Of a DNA stretch of 64,000 nucleotides, positions 10,213-20,209 are shown one piece after another. Source of the DNA: Bradyrhizobium arachidis (GTDB lineage: Bacteria > Pseudomonadota > Alphaproteobacteria > Rhizobiales > Xanthobacteraceae); NCBI RefSeq assembly GCF_024758505.1, contig NZ_CP077970.1, forward strand, positions 186,001 through 250,000. Direction: 5' to 3'. How positions within the stretch are numbered: position 1 is the first letter of the stretch; each line of letters begins with the position of its first letter. The notes under the pieces were generated by a model. The model made no database searches, had not been told where the DNA came from, and saw nothing but the letters and a program-made list of their open reading frames with translations. The position numbers were made by a program, and so were the translations under genes.

Positions 10213-11024
10213 CACTTCTGTGACGACATGCTCTGAATGCCGTAACGGACGACATTCACGCTCGCCCCGCGCTTGGCGGGTTGCTCGTCAGAATTCTTGT
10301 CGGTTGCGTTGGCGTCGACGATGCTGCGCAGCGCCAGCGCCAGGCTGCCGGACTGCCGCGCACGGGTGAGCGTCTCCGCCTGCTCGGGCTTCAATTCCAG
10401 CGTCACCGTCTTGCCGATGACGGCGTTCTGGCCTTCCTTCTCCTTTGGCGCCTGGTCGATCGCGAGGACGCGGATGTTCGACAGGATGACCTCGGAGGAG
10501 ACCAGCTCAGGGGCATTGCTTCCATTGGCGGCATTCTGCCCGGTGTTCTTCTCACGGCGGGTCAAAATGACGTCGACGCGGTCGTTCGGCAGGATGAAGC
10601 CGCCGGCGCCGGTCTCCGCGGAAATTTCGGTCGAGATCGCCCGCATACCGGTCGGCAGGATCGCGGCCATGAAGCCGGAGCCTTCCGCCTTCACGAGCTT
10701 CTGCTCGCGGATCGGCTCGCCCTGCATCAAGGGCGTGCGCGCGATCGAGCCGGCGATCTGGGTTGCCGCATCGGGCCTGCCGTCGCGGCGGATGAAGGCG
10801 CCGCTCGCGGCCGTCGCCGGCCAGGGCTGCCAGAGCAGATCCTCGGGCTTGACGAGCTGGCCGAGGCCGATGTCGTTCTTTGCGACCAGCACGTCGACCG
10901 TCGGCAGCTTCTCGACGACCGGAGCGGGCACAGCGGGCTTGTTCTCGTAACTGCTGGCGAGATAGGCGGCGACGCCGCCGGCGCCGAGCGCAATGACGAG
11001 AACGACGATGCGTGCGGTATTCAT
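10212..11024 (-). CDS. cpaB: CpaB/RcpC Flp pilus assembly protein
   Basis: This 270-residue protein has one N-terminal membrane segment (IVVLVIALGAGGVAAYLAS) followed by a SAF domain (VLVAKNDIGLGQLVKPEDL) and the RcpC/CpaB domain (GAGGFILPNDRVDVILTRRE). CpaB is a periplasmic part of the Tad secretion channel. It is the first gene of the leftward cpaBCDE operon, and its promoter should lie in 11025-11339. Confidence 0.93.
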   Translation of the reverse strand: MNTARIVVLVIALGAGGVAAYLASSYENKPAVPAPVVEKLPTVDVLVAKNDIGLGQLVKPEDLLWQPWPATAASGAFIRRDGRPDAATQIAGSIARTPLMQGEPIREQKLVKAEGSGFMAAILPTGMRAISTEISAETGAGGFILPNDRVDVILTRREKNTGQNAANGSNAPELVSSEVILSNIRVLAIDQAPKEKEGQNAVIGKTVTLELKPEQAETLTRARQSGSLALALRSIVDANATDKNSDEQPAKRGASVNVVRYGIQSMSSQK

Positions 11025-11339
11025 ACGCTTGCTACTCTCAACGCGGGTACGCGAACCGCACGAACGTGGCGGGTTCCCCCGTCACGATGAGTAGGCCAGT
11101 AAAAGTATAAGGGATGTTGCAGGCCCGAATGTGATGGGCGGTCACGCAGCGGGTTTTGGCCGCATGGTGAACGGAGCGTTATTCGGAAAGCGATAAGTCA
11201 GTAGATTTACGCACGCTAGGGATGCGGGGCGCCGCGTCATGGTGAACGCATGGTTAGCTTGTCGTCGCTCCAACGCAAAATTGCTTCGCAATTTTGTCGC
11301 GGGCTTCTCGCAATGACGACGCCGCAATACTTCGTCCGT
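11025..11339. other. Intergenic region upstream of cpaB
   Basis: This 315-base region should hold the cpaBCDE promoter near its left end. I do not see a clear -35/-10 pair. At 11276-11320 there is a short palindromic repeat described separately. No gene is supported here; a reading frame at about 11142-11327 has no recognisable features. Confidence 0.5.
11276..11320. repeat. Partial REP-like element with AT-rich hairpin
   Basis: A perfect palindromic core (caaaattgc..gcaattttg, 11276-11296) is followed by tctcgcaatgac, the same end as the element at 34209-34293. It sits just downstream of the gene ending at 11340 and may also help terminate its transcript. Confidence 0.6.
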
Positions 11340-11717
11340 CTACGACACCGTCATGCTGTAGACGATGTTGGCACAGCCCTCGGTGTTGCGCTCCTTGCCG
11401 CAAACGCGAAGCGTGAAGGAGTCCGGACCGGTGTAGCCCTTCGGTGCCGTGTAAGTGTAGGTGCCGCCTTCGTGGAGCTGGATCTTGCCGCGGGCGGGCG
11501 CGCTCACCAGCCAGAGGCGCTTGAACACCGTGGTGCCGCCGGCCTTGTAGCTGCCGGTGCAGCTCTTGCCCTGTCCGATCGCACCGTAGGCGTTCCACGG
11601 TCCCTCGGACGTGACGTGGAAACGATAATTGGCGACGCAGGCGGCGCTGGCGGCCGACTGGCTGGCGAGCAGGATGCCGGCGGCAAGCACGAAGTGCGGG
11701 ATGGATCGCAAGGCCAC
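11340..11717 (-). CDS. Secreted Ig-like small protein (125 aa)
   Basis: The protein has a clear signal peptide cleaved near ASAA (residue 25) and then one beta-rich domain. The motif GTYTYTAPKGYTGPDSFTLRV closely resembles bacterial Ig-like/cadherin-like repeats found in surface proteins. Four Cys residues could form two disulfides. It ends 4 bases downstream of the gshB stop side in the same orientation, so it may be at the tail of that transcript. The function is unknown; binding or structural roles in the periplasm are possible. Confidence 0.75.
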   Translation of the reverse strand: MALRSIPHFVLAAGILLASQSAASAACVANYRFHVTSEGPWNAYGAIGQGKSCTGSYKAGGTTVFKRLWLVSAPARGKIQLHEGGTYTYTAPKGYTGPDSFTLRVCGKERNTEGCANIVYSMTVS

Positions 11718-11721
11718 GGTG

Positions 11722-12666
11722 CTACTTCGCCCGCTTCTTCTCGATCACATCCCAGATCTTCGCCGCGACATCCGGTCCGCCGAGCTTTGCAATCGCGCGG
11801 ATACCGGTCGGCGAGGTCACGTTGATCTCGGTGAGGTTGCCGTTGATGACGTCGATGCCGACGAACAGCAGGCCGTGCTCGCGCAGTGCCGGCCCGACCG
11901 TCTCACAGATCTCGCGCTCGCGCGGGGTGAGCTCGGTCTCCTTCGCGGCACCGCCGCGTACCATGTTGGAGCGCAAATCGTCCGCGGCCGGCACCCGATT
12001 GACGGCGCCCGCGAACTCGCCGTTGACCAGAATGATGCGCTTGTCGCCGTGCTTCACCTCGGGGATGAACTGCTGGATCACCCAGGGCTCCTTGAATGTC
12101 ACCGAGAACATGTCGAACAGCGAGCCGAAATTCATGTCCTGCGGCATCACGCGGAACACCGCGGCGCCGCCATGGCCATGCAACGGCTTCATCACGACGG
12201 CGCCGTGCCGGTCACGAAAGGCGTTGATCTCGTCGAGGTCGCGCGAGATCAGGGTCGGCGGCATCAACTGCGGAAAATTCATCACGAACAATTTTTCCGG
12301 CGCGTTGCGCACGCTCGCGGGGTCGTTGACGACAAGCGTCTTGGGATGGATGCGCTCGAGAAAATGCGTCGAGGTGATGTAGGCGAGGTCGAACGGCGGG
12401 TCCTGCCGCAGCAGCACCACGTCAAAGCCGTTCAGCGCCTCGCGCTTGGGCTCGCCGAGCGTGAAGTGATCGCCGGGCTCGTCGCGCACGGTCAGGAGCT
12501 GCACCGGCGCCACCAGCTCCTCGCCGACCAGCGACAGCTTGTCGGGGGTGTAATAGGACAGCCCGTGGCCGCGCTTCTGGGCCTCAAGAAGCAGCGCAAA
12601 GGTGGAATCGCCCTTGATGTTGATGCGGGCGATGGGGTCCATCTGGACGGCGACGTTCAGTTTCAT
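11722..12666 (-). CDS. gshB: Glutathione synthase
   Basis: This 314-residue ATP-grasp enzyme joins gamma-glutamylcysteine and glycine in the last step of glutathione synthesis. Family features include [21 protein letters not shown] at the N-terminus, the central [13 protein letters not shown] glycine-rich loop and [21 protein letters not shown] near the C-terminus, which carries Mg-binding residues. The ATG at 12666 opens with [11 protein letters not shown] as in the family; the frame is open 22 codons further upstream, but those residues have no homology features. It follows yraN and rsmI in the same orientation. Confidence 0.96.
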   Translation of the reverse strand: MKLNVAVQMDPIARINIKGDSTFALLLEAQKRGHGLSYYTPDKLSLVGEELVAPVQLLTVRDEPGDHFTLGEPKREALNGFDVVLLRQDPPFDLAYITSTHFLERIHPKTLVVNDPASVRNAPEKLFVMNFPQLMPPTLISRDLDEINAFRDRHGAVVMKPLHGHGGAAVFRVMPQDMNFGSLFDMFSVTFKEPWVIQQFIPEVKHGDKRIILVNGEFAGAVNRVPAADDLRSNMVRGGAAKETELTPREREICETVGPALREHGLLFVGIDVINGNLTEINVTSPTGIRAIAKLGGPDVAAKIWDVIEKKRAK

Positions 12667-12676
12667 GGGCGGCCTT

Positions 12677-13099
12677 TCAGGTCGAGGCGTCGAATGCCGC
12701 CAACACATGGCGTGGAAGTCGCCGCGGCGCAATCAGCATGGCGTCAAATCGCAATTCAAATTCGGCATGCTCGGGATGCGTTACAAGCCAGCCTTGGGCG
12801 GCATTGACGATGCGCTGCTGCTGGCGCGGCGTCACGGCATAGGCGGCGTCATCGAGGCTGGCGCGCGCCTTTACCTCGATGAAGGCGATCAGATTGCGCC
12901 GCCGCGCCACGATGTCGATCTCGCCATGCGGCGTGCGGTAGCGCTTTGCGAGGATGCGGTAGCCTTTGGCCATCAGATAGGCGGCGGCACGGCTTTCGGC
13001 GGAGAGGCCGGTGCGGAACGCGGCGACGCGTTCGGGGGACGCGACCTTCGGCTCCGCCGGCGTCACGCCATCAGGCTTGACGCCATTAATCTTGGCCAT
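12677..13099 (-). CDS. yraN: YraN (UPF0102) family endonuclease-like protein
   Basis: This 140-residue protein carries the restriction-endonuclease-like core of UPF0102: GEIDIVA followed by FIEVKAR. These are metal-binding residues of the PD-(D/E)XK type, though the biological role is not settled. The start at 13099 has a strong ribosome-binding site (GAGGTG) and overlaps the rsmI stop by 14 bases, so it is translationally linked to rsmI. The longer frame from 13180 lies inside rsmI and is not used. Confidence 0.92.
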   Translation of the reverse strand: MAKINGVKPDGVTPAEPKVASPERVAAFRTGLSAESRAAAYLMAKGYRILAKRYRTPHGEIDIVARRRNLIAFIEVKARASLDDAAYAVTPRQQQRIVNAAQGWLVTHPEHAEFELRFDAMLIAPRRLPRHVLAAFDAST

Positions 13100-14039
13100 C
13101 GTCACCTCGCAAATCTTTTGCAAGCTCGAGCGCGCGGGCATAGATCTCGCGCCTGGGCCGCCCCGAGAGCTCGACTGCATGCGCCACGGCGTCCTTGACG
13201 CTGTTTGTGGCGAGCTGCGTGCGCAGGAGGTCGTCCAGCGCGTCCGGCGTCATGGCCTGGCTGTCGGCAGAAGGCGGCGCGATCACCAGCACGAACTCGC
13301 CACGTGTTTCCAGCGTAGCAGCGTCACGTGTCAGCTCACTGAGCGGCGCGCGCGAAATTTCTTCATGCAGCTTGGTCAGCTCGCGGCAGATCGCGGCCTC
13401 GCGGTCGCCCATGATCTCGGCGAGATCGGACAGGGTGTCCTGCACGCGATTGCCGGATTCGAACATCACGAGCGTCGCGTCGATGCGGGCAAGCTCGGAC
13501 AGGCGGGTACGGCGCGCGACCGATTTCGCTGGCAGAAAACCTTCGAAGAAGAAGCGGTCGGTCGGCAAGGCCGCGACCGAGAGCGCCGCAAGCACCGAGG
13601 AGGGGCCGGGCAGGGCGAACACCGCATGGCCCGCGGCCGAGACCTCGCGCACCAGCTTGAAGCCGGGATCGGAGATCAGCGGCGTGCCGGCATCGGACAC
13701 CAGCGCGATCGAGCCGCCTTGCGAAAGCCGCTCCAGGATCTTTGGCCGGGCCGCTTCGGCATTGTGCTCGTGATAGGGCTTGAGCTGGGCTGATATCGCA
13801 TAGCGCTCGGTCAGCCGCCTGGTGATGCGGGTGTCCTCGCAGGCGATGATATCGACGCCGGCCAGCGTCTGGAGCGCGCGCAGGGTGATGTCGCCGAGAT
13901 TGCCGATCGGGGTCGCCACCAGATAGAGGCCTGCCGCCGCCTTCGGCGCCACAAAGCGGTGGGCATCAATGGAAAAACCCCGCGCAGCGGGTTCCGCCAG
14001 GCTTTCAGGCGTATTTGTCGGGGCAGGCTTTGCGCGCAT
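13086..14039 (-). CDS. rsmI: 16S rRNA (cytidine1402-2'-O)-methyltransferase RsmI
   Basis: This 317-residue SAM-dependent methyltransferase of the tetrapyrrole-methylase fold modifies C1402 in the ribosomal P site. Motifs seen are [42 protein letters not shown] and [12 protein letters not shown]. The N-terminal 35 residues are a variable extension. The gene heads a leftward rsmI-yraN-gshB unit and is divergent from the LpoA-like gene, matching the common rsmI/lpoA/yraN neighbourhood of proteobacteria. Confidence 0.97.
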   Translation of the reverse strand: MRAKPAPTNTPESLAEPAARGFSIDAHRFVAPKAAAGLYLVATPIGNLGDITLRALQTLAGVDIIACEDTRITRRLTERYAISAQLKPYHEHNAEAARPKILERLSQGGSIALVSDAGTPLISDPGFKLVREVSAAGHAVFALPGPSSVLAALSVAALPTDRFFFEGFLPAKSVARRTRLSELARIDATLVMFESGNRVQDTLSDLAEIMGDREAAICRELTKLHEEISRAPLSELTRDAATLETRGEFVLVIAPPSADSQAMTPDALDDLLRTQLATNSVKDAVAHAVELSGRPRREIYARALELAKDLRGDDGQD

Positions 14040-14272
14040 GATGTCAACTTAGAGGGAGAGGGGCGCTTGCGCCATATTCGCGGCGAAAACGCCCAGTTGA
14101 TGCCAAAGCAACACTGGCGAACAATTACGCAAGACAACTGGCGGCCGCGTTAGGCAACTATTATCCTTTTGTTTCGGTTAACTATTCGCCGACACTATGC
14201 CTGAATCCGCAATTGCCGGTATTTGCGGAAGGAAGTCCTGACCGATCCCGGTCGGTCACCAGAAGAGCTGCC

Positions 14273-15505
14273 ATGGTGGGCCCGCGTCATCCCAAATCGT
14301 CCACTTCGGGTCCCGCCTTGCCGGCGGCGACCCGCCGGACCGCGCTTGGCCTTCTGCTTGGCGCGCCGCTGCTGTCGGCCTGCGCCGGCGTTCAGCAGAG
14401 CCTCAGCCAGTTCTCCAACCCGTTCAGCTCGTCGTCGCCTCCGCCCGGACCCGCCGGTCCACCGCAGCAGGCTGCCGTCGCCGGGACCGGCGGGGTCAAG
14501 GTCGGCCTGATCCTGCCCCTGTCAGCCGCCGGCAATGCCGGGCTTGCCGCGCAGTCCATGCGCAACGCCGCCGAGATGGCGCTGGCCGAGTTCCAGAACC
14601 CGAACATCCAGCTCCTGATCAAGGACGACAACGGCACGCCGCAGGGTGCGCAACAGGGCGCCCAGCAGGCGGTCGAGGAGGGCGCCGAGATCGTTCTGGG
14701 GCCGCTGTTCGCGCAGTCGGTTCCGGCCGTCGCGCAGGTGACGCGCGCGCGCGGCGTCTCGGTGATGGCGTTCTCCACGGATTCCAGCATCGCCGGCCGC
14801 GGCGTGTATCTGCTCAGCTTCCTGCCGGAGTCGGACGTCAACCGCATCGTCGAATACTCCGCCAGCATCGGCAAACGTTCCTTTGCGGCGCTGGTGCCGG
14901 ACAATGCCTATGGCAATGTCGTCGAGGCCGCGGTCAAGGCGGCGGTGCCGCGGCGCGGCGGCCGTCTCGTCGCGTTCGAAAAATATGGCTCCGATCGCGC
15001 CACCGCCGCGCGCACGGTGGCGCAGCAGCTCGGCGGCGCGGATGCGCTGTTCATCGCCGATGACGGCGATTCCGTCGTCGCGGTTGCCGATGCGCTCACC
15101 GCCGCGGGCGCCAACCTGCGCAACATCCAGTTGCTCGGCACCGGCCTGTGGGACAATCCGCGCGTCTATGCGAGCCCGGCGCTGCAGGGCGGTCTCTATG
15201 CGGCGCCGGATCCGGCAGGGTTCCGCGCCTTTGCCGGCCGCTATCGTACCAAATATGGCGGTGAGCCGGTGCGCACGGCGACGCTCGCCTATGACGCGGT
15301 GGCGCTGGTCGCGGCGCTCGCACGCACGCAGGGCGGTCAGCGTTTCTCGTCCGACGTGCTCACCAATCCGTCAGGGTTTGCCGGCATCGACGGCCTGTTC
15401 CGTTTCCGCGCCGATGGCACCAATGAGCGCGGTCTTGCCGTGATGAAGGTCGCGCAAGGCGGCGGCGTCGCGGTCGCGGGTTCGCCGAAGAGCTTTGGGG
15501 CGTAG
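14273..15505 (+). CDS. LpoA-like penicillin-binding-protein activator lipoprotein
   Basis: This 410-residue protein has a Tat-like or Sec lipoprotein signal (RRTALGLLLG, lipobox LLSAC, Cys near residue 37), a Pro/Ser-rich linker, and a type I periplasmic-binding-protein domain (VGLILPLSAAGNAGLAAQSM onward). In this genomic position, divergent from rsmI and near yraN, the family is annotated as a penicillin-binding protein activator; in E. coli, LpoA stimulates PBP1A. The alternative is an amino-acid ABC-transporter-like binding protein. The ATG at 14273 gives a compact signal sequence; a TTG at 14213 is less likely. Confidence 0.85.
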   Translation: MVGPRHPKSSTSGPALPAATRRTALGLLLGAPLLSACAGVQQSLSQFSNPFSSSSPPPGPAGPPQQAAVAGTGGVKVGLILPLSAAGNAGLAAQSMRNAAEMALAEFQNPNIQLLIKDDNGTPQGAQQGAQQAVEEGAEIVLGPLFAQSVPAVAQVTRARGVSVMAFSTDSSIAGRGVYLLSFLPESDVNRIVEYSASIGKRSFAALVPDNAYGNVVEAAVKAAVPRRGGRLVAFEKYGSDRATAARTVAQQLGGADALFIADDGDSVVAVADALTAAGANLRNIQLLGTGLWDNPRVYASPALQGGLYAAPDPAGFRAFAGRYRTKYGGEPVRTATLAYDAVALVAALARTQGGQRFSSDVLTNPSGFAGIDGLFRFRADGTNERGLAVMKVAQGGGVAVAGSPKSFGA

Positions 15506-15514
15506 CCCGCTGAA

Positions 15515-16360
15515 CTAACCCGATTTGGCCACAGCCGGGACTTGCGCCTCGTAGCGGCGCCGATTGCTCCAATAGATGTTCGCGAACAGGGCGGCCTCCT
15601 GGCGATAGGGAATATGATCGTCGGCGTCCTGGCCGGCCTGCGTCTCGATCCAGGAAAGGTGCTCCGCGATGGCGCCTGAGCGGTCGCCCTGCAGGGCGCG
15701 AATCTGGAAATCGTACATGTGCTGTTCGATCTCGAGATAACGATCGTACCAGCACGTCGACCACTGACGGTTTTGCAGGGCAAAGCGCCGAATCCACCGC
15801 TCCGCCAGGTCCATCTCATGCTCGGGCTTGGAGAACATCACATCGCGGCGCGCTTCCTGCAGCGTCTCGATGGCGACCGGCTTGTTCTTCTGCCAGAGCG
15901 TCTGCATCGCGGCGTCGGACAGGAAGCGGTCGGCATAGATCGGATGCTCGAACGCGAGGTCCCGCAGGTGCGGCAGTTCAAAATAGACGCGAATCTCCGA
16001 ACAGACGCTCGCCTTCAGCTCGTTGTCCTCCATCTTGCGGTGAAAGGCATCGAAGCCGATGCCCGGAAAGTAGGGCATGAAGGCGGAATGAAACATCTCG
16101 TGCAGACGGTAGAGATCCTCGATCGCCGGATTGTCGTAGGTCCGGTTCATCGTCACACCCCACCACGAGCAAAAATGGGCGCGTTCGAGCCGGTCATTCG
16201 TCGTGTCGCAGAACAGGCGCGGCAGGCTCGCGAACTGTTCGACGATGTCGTGGATGAAGCCGCGATTGGCGTGCGAATTGCGGATCGGTTCACACCGCCA
16301 CAAGCCGTGCACATGGCTGTGGATGTCTTTGGGATGGGTCAGGGCGACGAGATTCTTCAA
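15515..16360 (-). CDS. Unknown HExxH-motif protein coupled to a PLP enzyme
   Basis: This 281-residue soluble protein has no family I can name. Its most notable feature is HEMFH (residues 87-91), a zinc-metallopeptidase HExxH motif, followed about 30 residues later by SEIRVYFELP, whose Glu122 could be the third metal ligand of a gluzincin. The C-terminal half is helical and rich in Trp and Tyr. The start is probably the TTG at 16360: it overlaps the TGA of the upstream gene (TTGA) and has GGAGA about 6 bases upstream. The frame is open 21 codons further, but those overlap the PLP enzyme gene. A catalytic role is inferred from the motif alone. Confidence 0.7.
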   Translation of the reverse strand: MKNLVALTHPKDIHSHVHGLWRCEPIRNSHANRGFIHDIVEQFASLPRLFCDTTNDRLERAHFCSWWGVTMNRTYDNPAIEDLYRLHEMFHSAFMPYFPGIGFDAFHRKMEDNELKASVCSEIRVYFELPHLRDLAFEHPIYADRFLSDAAMQTLWQKNKPVAIETLQEARRDVMFSKPEHEMDLAERWIRRFALQNRQWSTCWYDRYLEIEQHMYDFQIRALQGDRSGAIAEHLSWIETQAGQDADDHIPYRQEAALFANIYWSNRRRYEAQVPAVAKSG

Positions 16361-17460
16361 GACGCGTCTCCGGGGATCGGGCCGGCCGTCCCGATCATTT
16401 GCGCCATGGCAGGGGTGAGACAAACGCGCAAGCGGGCCTGCGGATGGTTCGCGGGTCGCCGCAGGAAGGCGGCAAGCGCGGGATCGGAGGTATCCGCCTG
16501 CGATGCCTGAGCAAGGATCGTCACGTCACTCGGCTCGAGCGCGATGCCGAGCCGGCGGCCGACCTGGACGGCCGCCTCACGCTGAACGCTCCTGTAGCGC
16601 CGCGGCAGATCAAAGACGTCGTGGCGCTCGATCAGCGCGAGGCCAAGCTGCAGCGAGGTGAGGTTCTTGAACCATTGATTGCCGAACAGGGATGGCATGG
16701 CTTCGCGACAGAGAATGCCGCCGATGCGGTCGTAGTAGACCCCGAACGGCTTTGAGAGGCTGAACGCAACGGCTTGCACAGCGGGACTGTCCGCCGCAAT
16801 TCGCGATGCGAGCGCCTCAGTGATGCTGCCGACATAGGTGACGTCGAGCAGCAGGCGAGGTTTTGCGGCGCCGGCTGAGAGCAGATCGAAGAAGGCGTTG
16901 GCCTGCGGCCAGACATTGCCGTCGATCGCGGAAGGCTGGCTGATACAGAACAGCGCGGTCGGAGGAAGCGAACGGCCGACCTTCTCCCAATCGGCGCGAT
17001 CATGCTCGACGACTGAGATCCCGCATGCCTCGGCATAGGCCTTGTAGCCCTCGTACTCGCCACGGAAGACGTGGACCTCGGGATCAAATCGCTCGCTTCG
17101 CGCGCGGTTGCCGTAGGCGGTGATGACATGAAATATGGCTTCGCTGCCGCCGGCCGTCGGGTAGCGCCAGGGAAATCCGGCGGGCTGGATCGCAACCACC
17201 GGGTTCGCCCATGCCATCCAACGCGCGAGGAAGGCTTCATGAAGCGCAAACTGCTTGCCGGTCCAGGCGTCTCGGAATTGCTCGAGATGGTGACGGCGCG
17301 CGGCATCCGGTGACGCAAGGCAATTGCCGAGCATGGCGTGCTTGGCCGCTTCGGTCTCTGGCGTGACGAGCGCGTAGACCGTCTTGCTCGCGCCGGCATC
17401 CTTCACGCGCCGGTCGAGTTCTGGATCATGGATCGCAGGGGGAGTGGTTCGCTCGTTCAT
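16357..17460 (-). CDS. PLP-dependent aminotransferase-like enzyme (fold type I)
   Basis: This 367-residue protein shows the fold-type-I PLP signature. It has a phosphate-binding glycine loop (YPTAGGSEAI, about 100-109), an Asp for the pyridine nitrogen (LLLDVTYVGS, Asp206) and the Schiff-base lysine in FSLSKPFG (Lys237). It is shorter than most class I/II aminotransferases and I cannot assign a substrate. Its stop overlaps the start of the HExxH gene, so the two products are made together. It lies about 95 bases downstream of hemW on the same strand and may be part of a longer transcript. Confidence 0.8.
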   Translation of the reverse strand: MNERTTPPAIHDPELDRRVKDAGASKTVYALVTPETEAAKHAMLGNCLASPDAARRHHLEQFRDAWTGKQFALHEAFLARWMAWANPVVAIQPAGFPWRYPTAGGSEAIFHVITAYGNRARSERFDPEVHVFRGEYEGYKAYAEACGISVVEHDRADWEKVGRSLPPTALFCISQPSAIDGNVWPQANAFFDLLSAGAAKPRLLLDVTYVGSITEALASRIAADSPAVQAVAFSLSKPFGVYYDRIGGILCREAMPSLFGNQWFKNLTSLQLGLALIERHDVFDLPRRYRSVQREAAVQVGRRLGIALEPSDVTILAQASQADTSDPALAAFLRRPANHPQARLRVCLTPAMAQMIGTAGPIPGDAS

Positions 17461-17555
17461 GGCCGTCCGGAGGCGGGGCAGGATAGCGCGCGAGCCAATC
17501 TAGCACAGCAGGCCGTCGACCGCCGGAAATCCCGGCAGTTCGCTTATCAAAGCCT

Positions 17556-18713
17556 TTACGCGGCCAGATCCGCCACCACGGCGTCCAGCACGGGGAAGCC
17601 GCTGCTGGTCACCCGCAGGCGCCCACCCGCATCCACCGTGATCGCACCTTCCTCGCGCAGCAGCGCGATGCGGCCGGGATCGAGCGGGCGGCCGGCGAGC
17701 GCGGCGTAACGCTTGGGGTCGATGCCTTCGGCGAGCCGCAATCCCATCAGCAAAAATTCGTCGGCGCGTTCTTCGCTGTTGAGGAGATCGTCGGTGACGA
17801 CGCCATGGCCGCTGCTCTCGACCCGCATCAGCCAGGCCTCGGGGCGCTTCTCGGTGGCGGTCGCGTGCCTCACGCCGTCGATGTCGAGCCGTCCATGCGC
17901 GCCGGGACCGATGCCGGCATATTCCTCGCCGCGCCAGTAGACGAGATTGTGCCGGCATTCGGCACCGCGTCGCGCGTGGTTGGAGATCTCGTAGGCGGGA
18001 AGCCCGAGCTTGTCGCAGGTCTCCTGCGTCACGTCGTAGAGCACGCGCGCAAGACCTTCGTCCGGCGTCTTCAGCTTGCCGGCCTGGTGCAGGCCGTAGA
18101 ACGGCGTGCCTTCTTCGATGGTGAGCTGATAGAGCGACAGATGCTCGGCCGCCTCGTCGATGGCGTGACGGAGCTCGTCGCTCCACATCGCCGGCGTCTG
18201 GTCGGGGCGGGCGTAGATCAGGTCGAACGAGTAGCGGTCGAACGAGCGTCGTGCGATCGCAACCGCATCGAGCGCCTCGCGCGCGCTATGCAACCGGCCC
18301 AGCATTTTCAGCGAAGCGTCGTCGAGCGCCTGGACGCCGAGCGAGACACGATTGACGCCGGCGGCGCGATAGCCGGCAAAACGCGTGGCTTCCACACTGG
18401 TGGGATTGGCCTCCAGTGTCACTTCGACATCGCCGGCTACGCGCCAGTGCTTGCCGATCGCATCGAGCACCGCGCCGACGGTTGCGGGCTGCATCAGGGA
18501 CGGCGTGCCGCCGCCGAGGAAGATCGAGGTGACCTCGCGGCCGGGTGCACGCTGCGCGGTGGTCTCGATCTCGCGGGCGAAGGCGCTGGCAAAGCGTGCC
18601 TCGTCGATCGCGGCGTGGCGGACATGGCTGTTGAAGTCGCAGTAAGGGCACTTCGACAGGCAGAACGGCCAGTGCACATAGACGCCGAAAGCGTCCTTGT
18701 CAGCGCGGCTCAA
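17556..18713 (-). CDS. hemW: HemW-type radical SAM heme chaperone
   Basis: This 385-residue radical SAM protein carries [11 protein letters not shown] (Cys18, Cys22, Cys25), the CxxxCxxC cluster motif of the HemN/HemW family. HemW proteins lack the residues needed for true coproporphyrinogen oxidase activity and deliver heme to target proteins. The short N-terminus before the cluster and the lack of the longer HemN extension favour HemW. It overlaps rdgB by 14 bases, as in many alphaproteobacteria. Confidence 0.93.
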   Translation of the reverse strand: MSRADKDAFGVYVHWPFCLSKCPYCDFNSHVRHAAIDEARFASAFAREIETTAQRAPGREVTSIFLGGGTPSLMQPATVGAVLDAIGKHWRVAGDVEVTLEANPTSVEATRFAGYRAAGVNRVSLGVQALDDASLKMLGRLHSAREALDAVAIARRSFDRYSFDLIYARPDQTPAMWSDELRHAIDEAAEHLSLYQLTIEEGTPFYGLHQAGKLKTPDEGLARVLYDVTQETCDKLGLPAYEISNHARRGAECRHNLVYWRGEEYAGIGPGAHGRLDIDGVRHATATEKRPEAWLMRVESSGHGVVTDDLLNSEERADEFLLMGLRLAEGIDPKRYAALAGRPLDPGRIALLREEGAITVDAGGRLRVTSSGFPVLDAVVADLAA

Positions 18714-19335
18714 GGCAGATCTCCGCCAGTTTCACGAAGGCGCGGGCGCGATGCGACAGGCCGAGGCCCAGCGGCGGCAACCCATGCTTCTCGATGCTTT
18801 CCATCTCGCCAAAAGTGCGCGCGTGACCGTCGGGCAAGAACATCGGATCGTAGCCGAAGCCGGCCGTGCCGCGCGGCGGCCAGACCAGTGTGCCGTCGAC
18901 GCGCGCCTCGACCTCCTCGCGATGACCGTCGGGCCAGGCGACGCAGAGTGCCGAGACGAAATGCGCTCTTCGGCGGTCCGGTGTGGTTGCACCGCGCTCC
19001 TGCAACAGGCGCTCGATGCGCGTCATCGCCGCGGTGAAGTCCTTGGTCGGGCCCGCCCAACGCGCGGAAAAAATGCCAGGCGCGCCCTCGAGCGCGTCGA
19101 CCACGATGCCGGAATCGTCGGCAAAGGCCGGCAGCTTCGCGGCTTGCGCCGCGGCGACCGCCTTGATCTCGGCATTGCTGCGAAAGTCGTTGCCGGTCTC
19201 TTCGGGCTCGCCAAGGCCGAGGTCGCCGGCCGAGACCGCTTCGATGCCGTGCGGTGCCAGCAGCTCCCGCATCTCGGCGAGCTTGCCGGGATTGTGGGTC
19301 GCGATGACGAGCTTGCCTGTGATTCGGCGGGCCAT
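18700..19335 (-). CDS. rdgB: RdgB/HAM1 non-canonical purine NTP pyrophosphatase
   Basis: This 211-residue enzyme hydrolyses dITP, XTP and similar NTPs to keep deaminated purines out of DNA. Family motifs are [13 protein letters not shown] at the N-terminus, [18 protein letters not shown] in the centre and [20 protein letters not shown] near the C-terminus. It follows rph by 10 bases and overlaps hemW, giving a rph-rdgB-hemW operon. Confidence 0.97.
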   Translation of the reverse strand: MARRITGKLVIATHNPGKLAEMRELLAPHGIEAVSAGDLGLGEPEETGNDFRSNAEIKAVAAAQAAKLPAFADDSGIVVDALEGAPGIFSARWAGPTKDFTAAMTRIERLLQERGATTPDRRRAHFVSALCVAWPDGHREEVEARVDGTLVWPPRGTAGFGYDPMFLPDGHARTFGEMESIEKHGLPPLGLGLSHRARAFVKLAEICLEPR

Positions 19336-19345
19336 GGCCTATTGA

Positions 19346-20059
19346 CTATGCCACCGCAAGTTTCTGCAAGTCCACGAGACGCGCGACACCCTTGCGCGCC
19401 AGCGCCATCAGCGCGAGGAACTCGTCCTGCGTGAACGGCTCGCGTTCCGCGGTGCCCTGCACCTCGATGATGCGGCCGTCGCCGGTCATGACGAAATTGG
19501 CGTCGGTCTCGGCTGCGGAATCCTCGGCATAGTCGAGGTCCAGCACCGGCGTGCCCTGATAAATGCCGCAGGAGATCGCGGCGACGTTGTCGCGCATGAC
19601 GTTGGCCTTGATCATGTTGCGCGTCTTCATCCAGTTGATGCAGTCGGCGAGCGCGACCCAGGCGCCGGTGATCGATGCGGTGCGGGTGCCGCCGTCGGCC
19701 TGGAGCACGTCGCAATCGACCGTGATCTGGCGTTCGCCGAGCGCTTCGAGGTCGACGATGGTGCGAAGCGAGCGGCCGATCAGGCGCTGGATCTCGACGG
19801 TGCGGCCGCTCTGTTTTCCCGCGGAGGCCTCGCGGCGGGTGCGCTCCAAGGTGGCGCGCGGCAGCATGCCGTATTCGGCGGTGACCCAGCCGCGGCCCTG
19901 GCCCTTCAGCCATGGCGGCAGGCGCTCTTCCAGCGTGGCGGTGACCAGCACATGGGTGTCGCCGAACTTCACGAGGCAGGAGCCTTCCGCATATTTGACC
20001 ACGCCGCGCTCCAGCGTCACGGGGCGCAATTCGTCGGGCGCACGGCGGCTTGGCCGCAT
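19346..20059 (-). CDS. rph: Ribonuclease PH
   Basis: This 237-residue phosphorolytic exoribonuclease trims tRNA 3' ends. It starts [14 protein letters not shown] as in the family, with a strong GGAGG ribosome-binding site just upstream of the ATG at 20059. Conserved stretches include [16 protein letters not shown] and [14 protein letters not shown]. An open frame extends 40 codons upstream but has no family similarity. It is divergent from hrcA. Confidence 0.97.
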   Translation of the reverse strand: MRPSRRAPDELRPVTLERGVVKYAEGSCLVKFGDTHVLVTATLEERLPPWLKGQGRGWVTAEYGMLPRATLERTRREASAGKQSGRTVEIQRLIGRSLRTIVDLEALGERQITVDCDVLQADGGTRTASITGAWVALADCINWMKTRNMIKANVMRDNVAAISCGIYQGTPVLDLDYAEDSAAETDANFVMTGDGRIIEVQGTAEREPFTQDEFLALMALARKGVARLVDLQKLAVA

Positions 20060-20209
20060 GGGAAACCTCCAAAACTCACGGGAAAATGCTGCTCGCGGTG
20101 CTTGTAGGAGGGGGAAGGGTGGGCGGCAAGGCCTTTTCGGCCCAAATGCGCGCTTGTCAGAGGGCGTTTGGATAGACAAATTATCAGCAACTGAGAGGAG
20201 TTAACGTCT

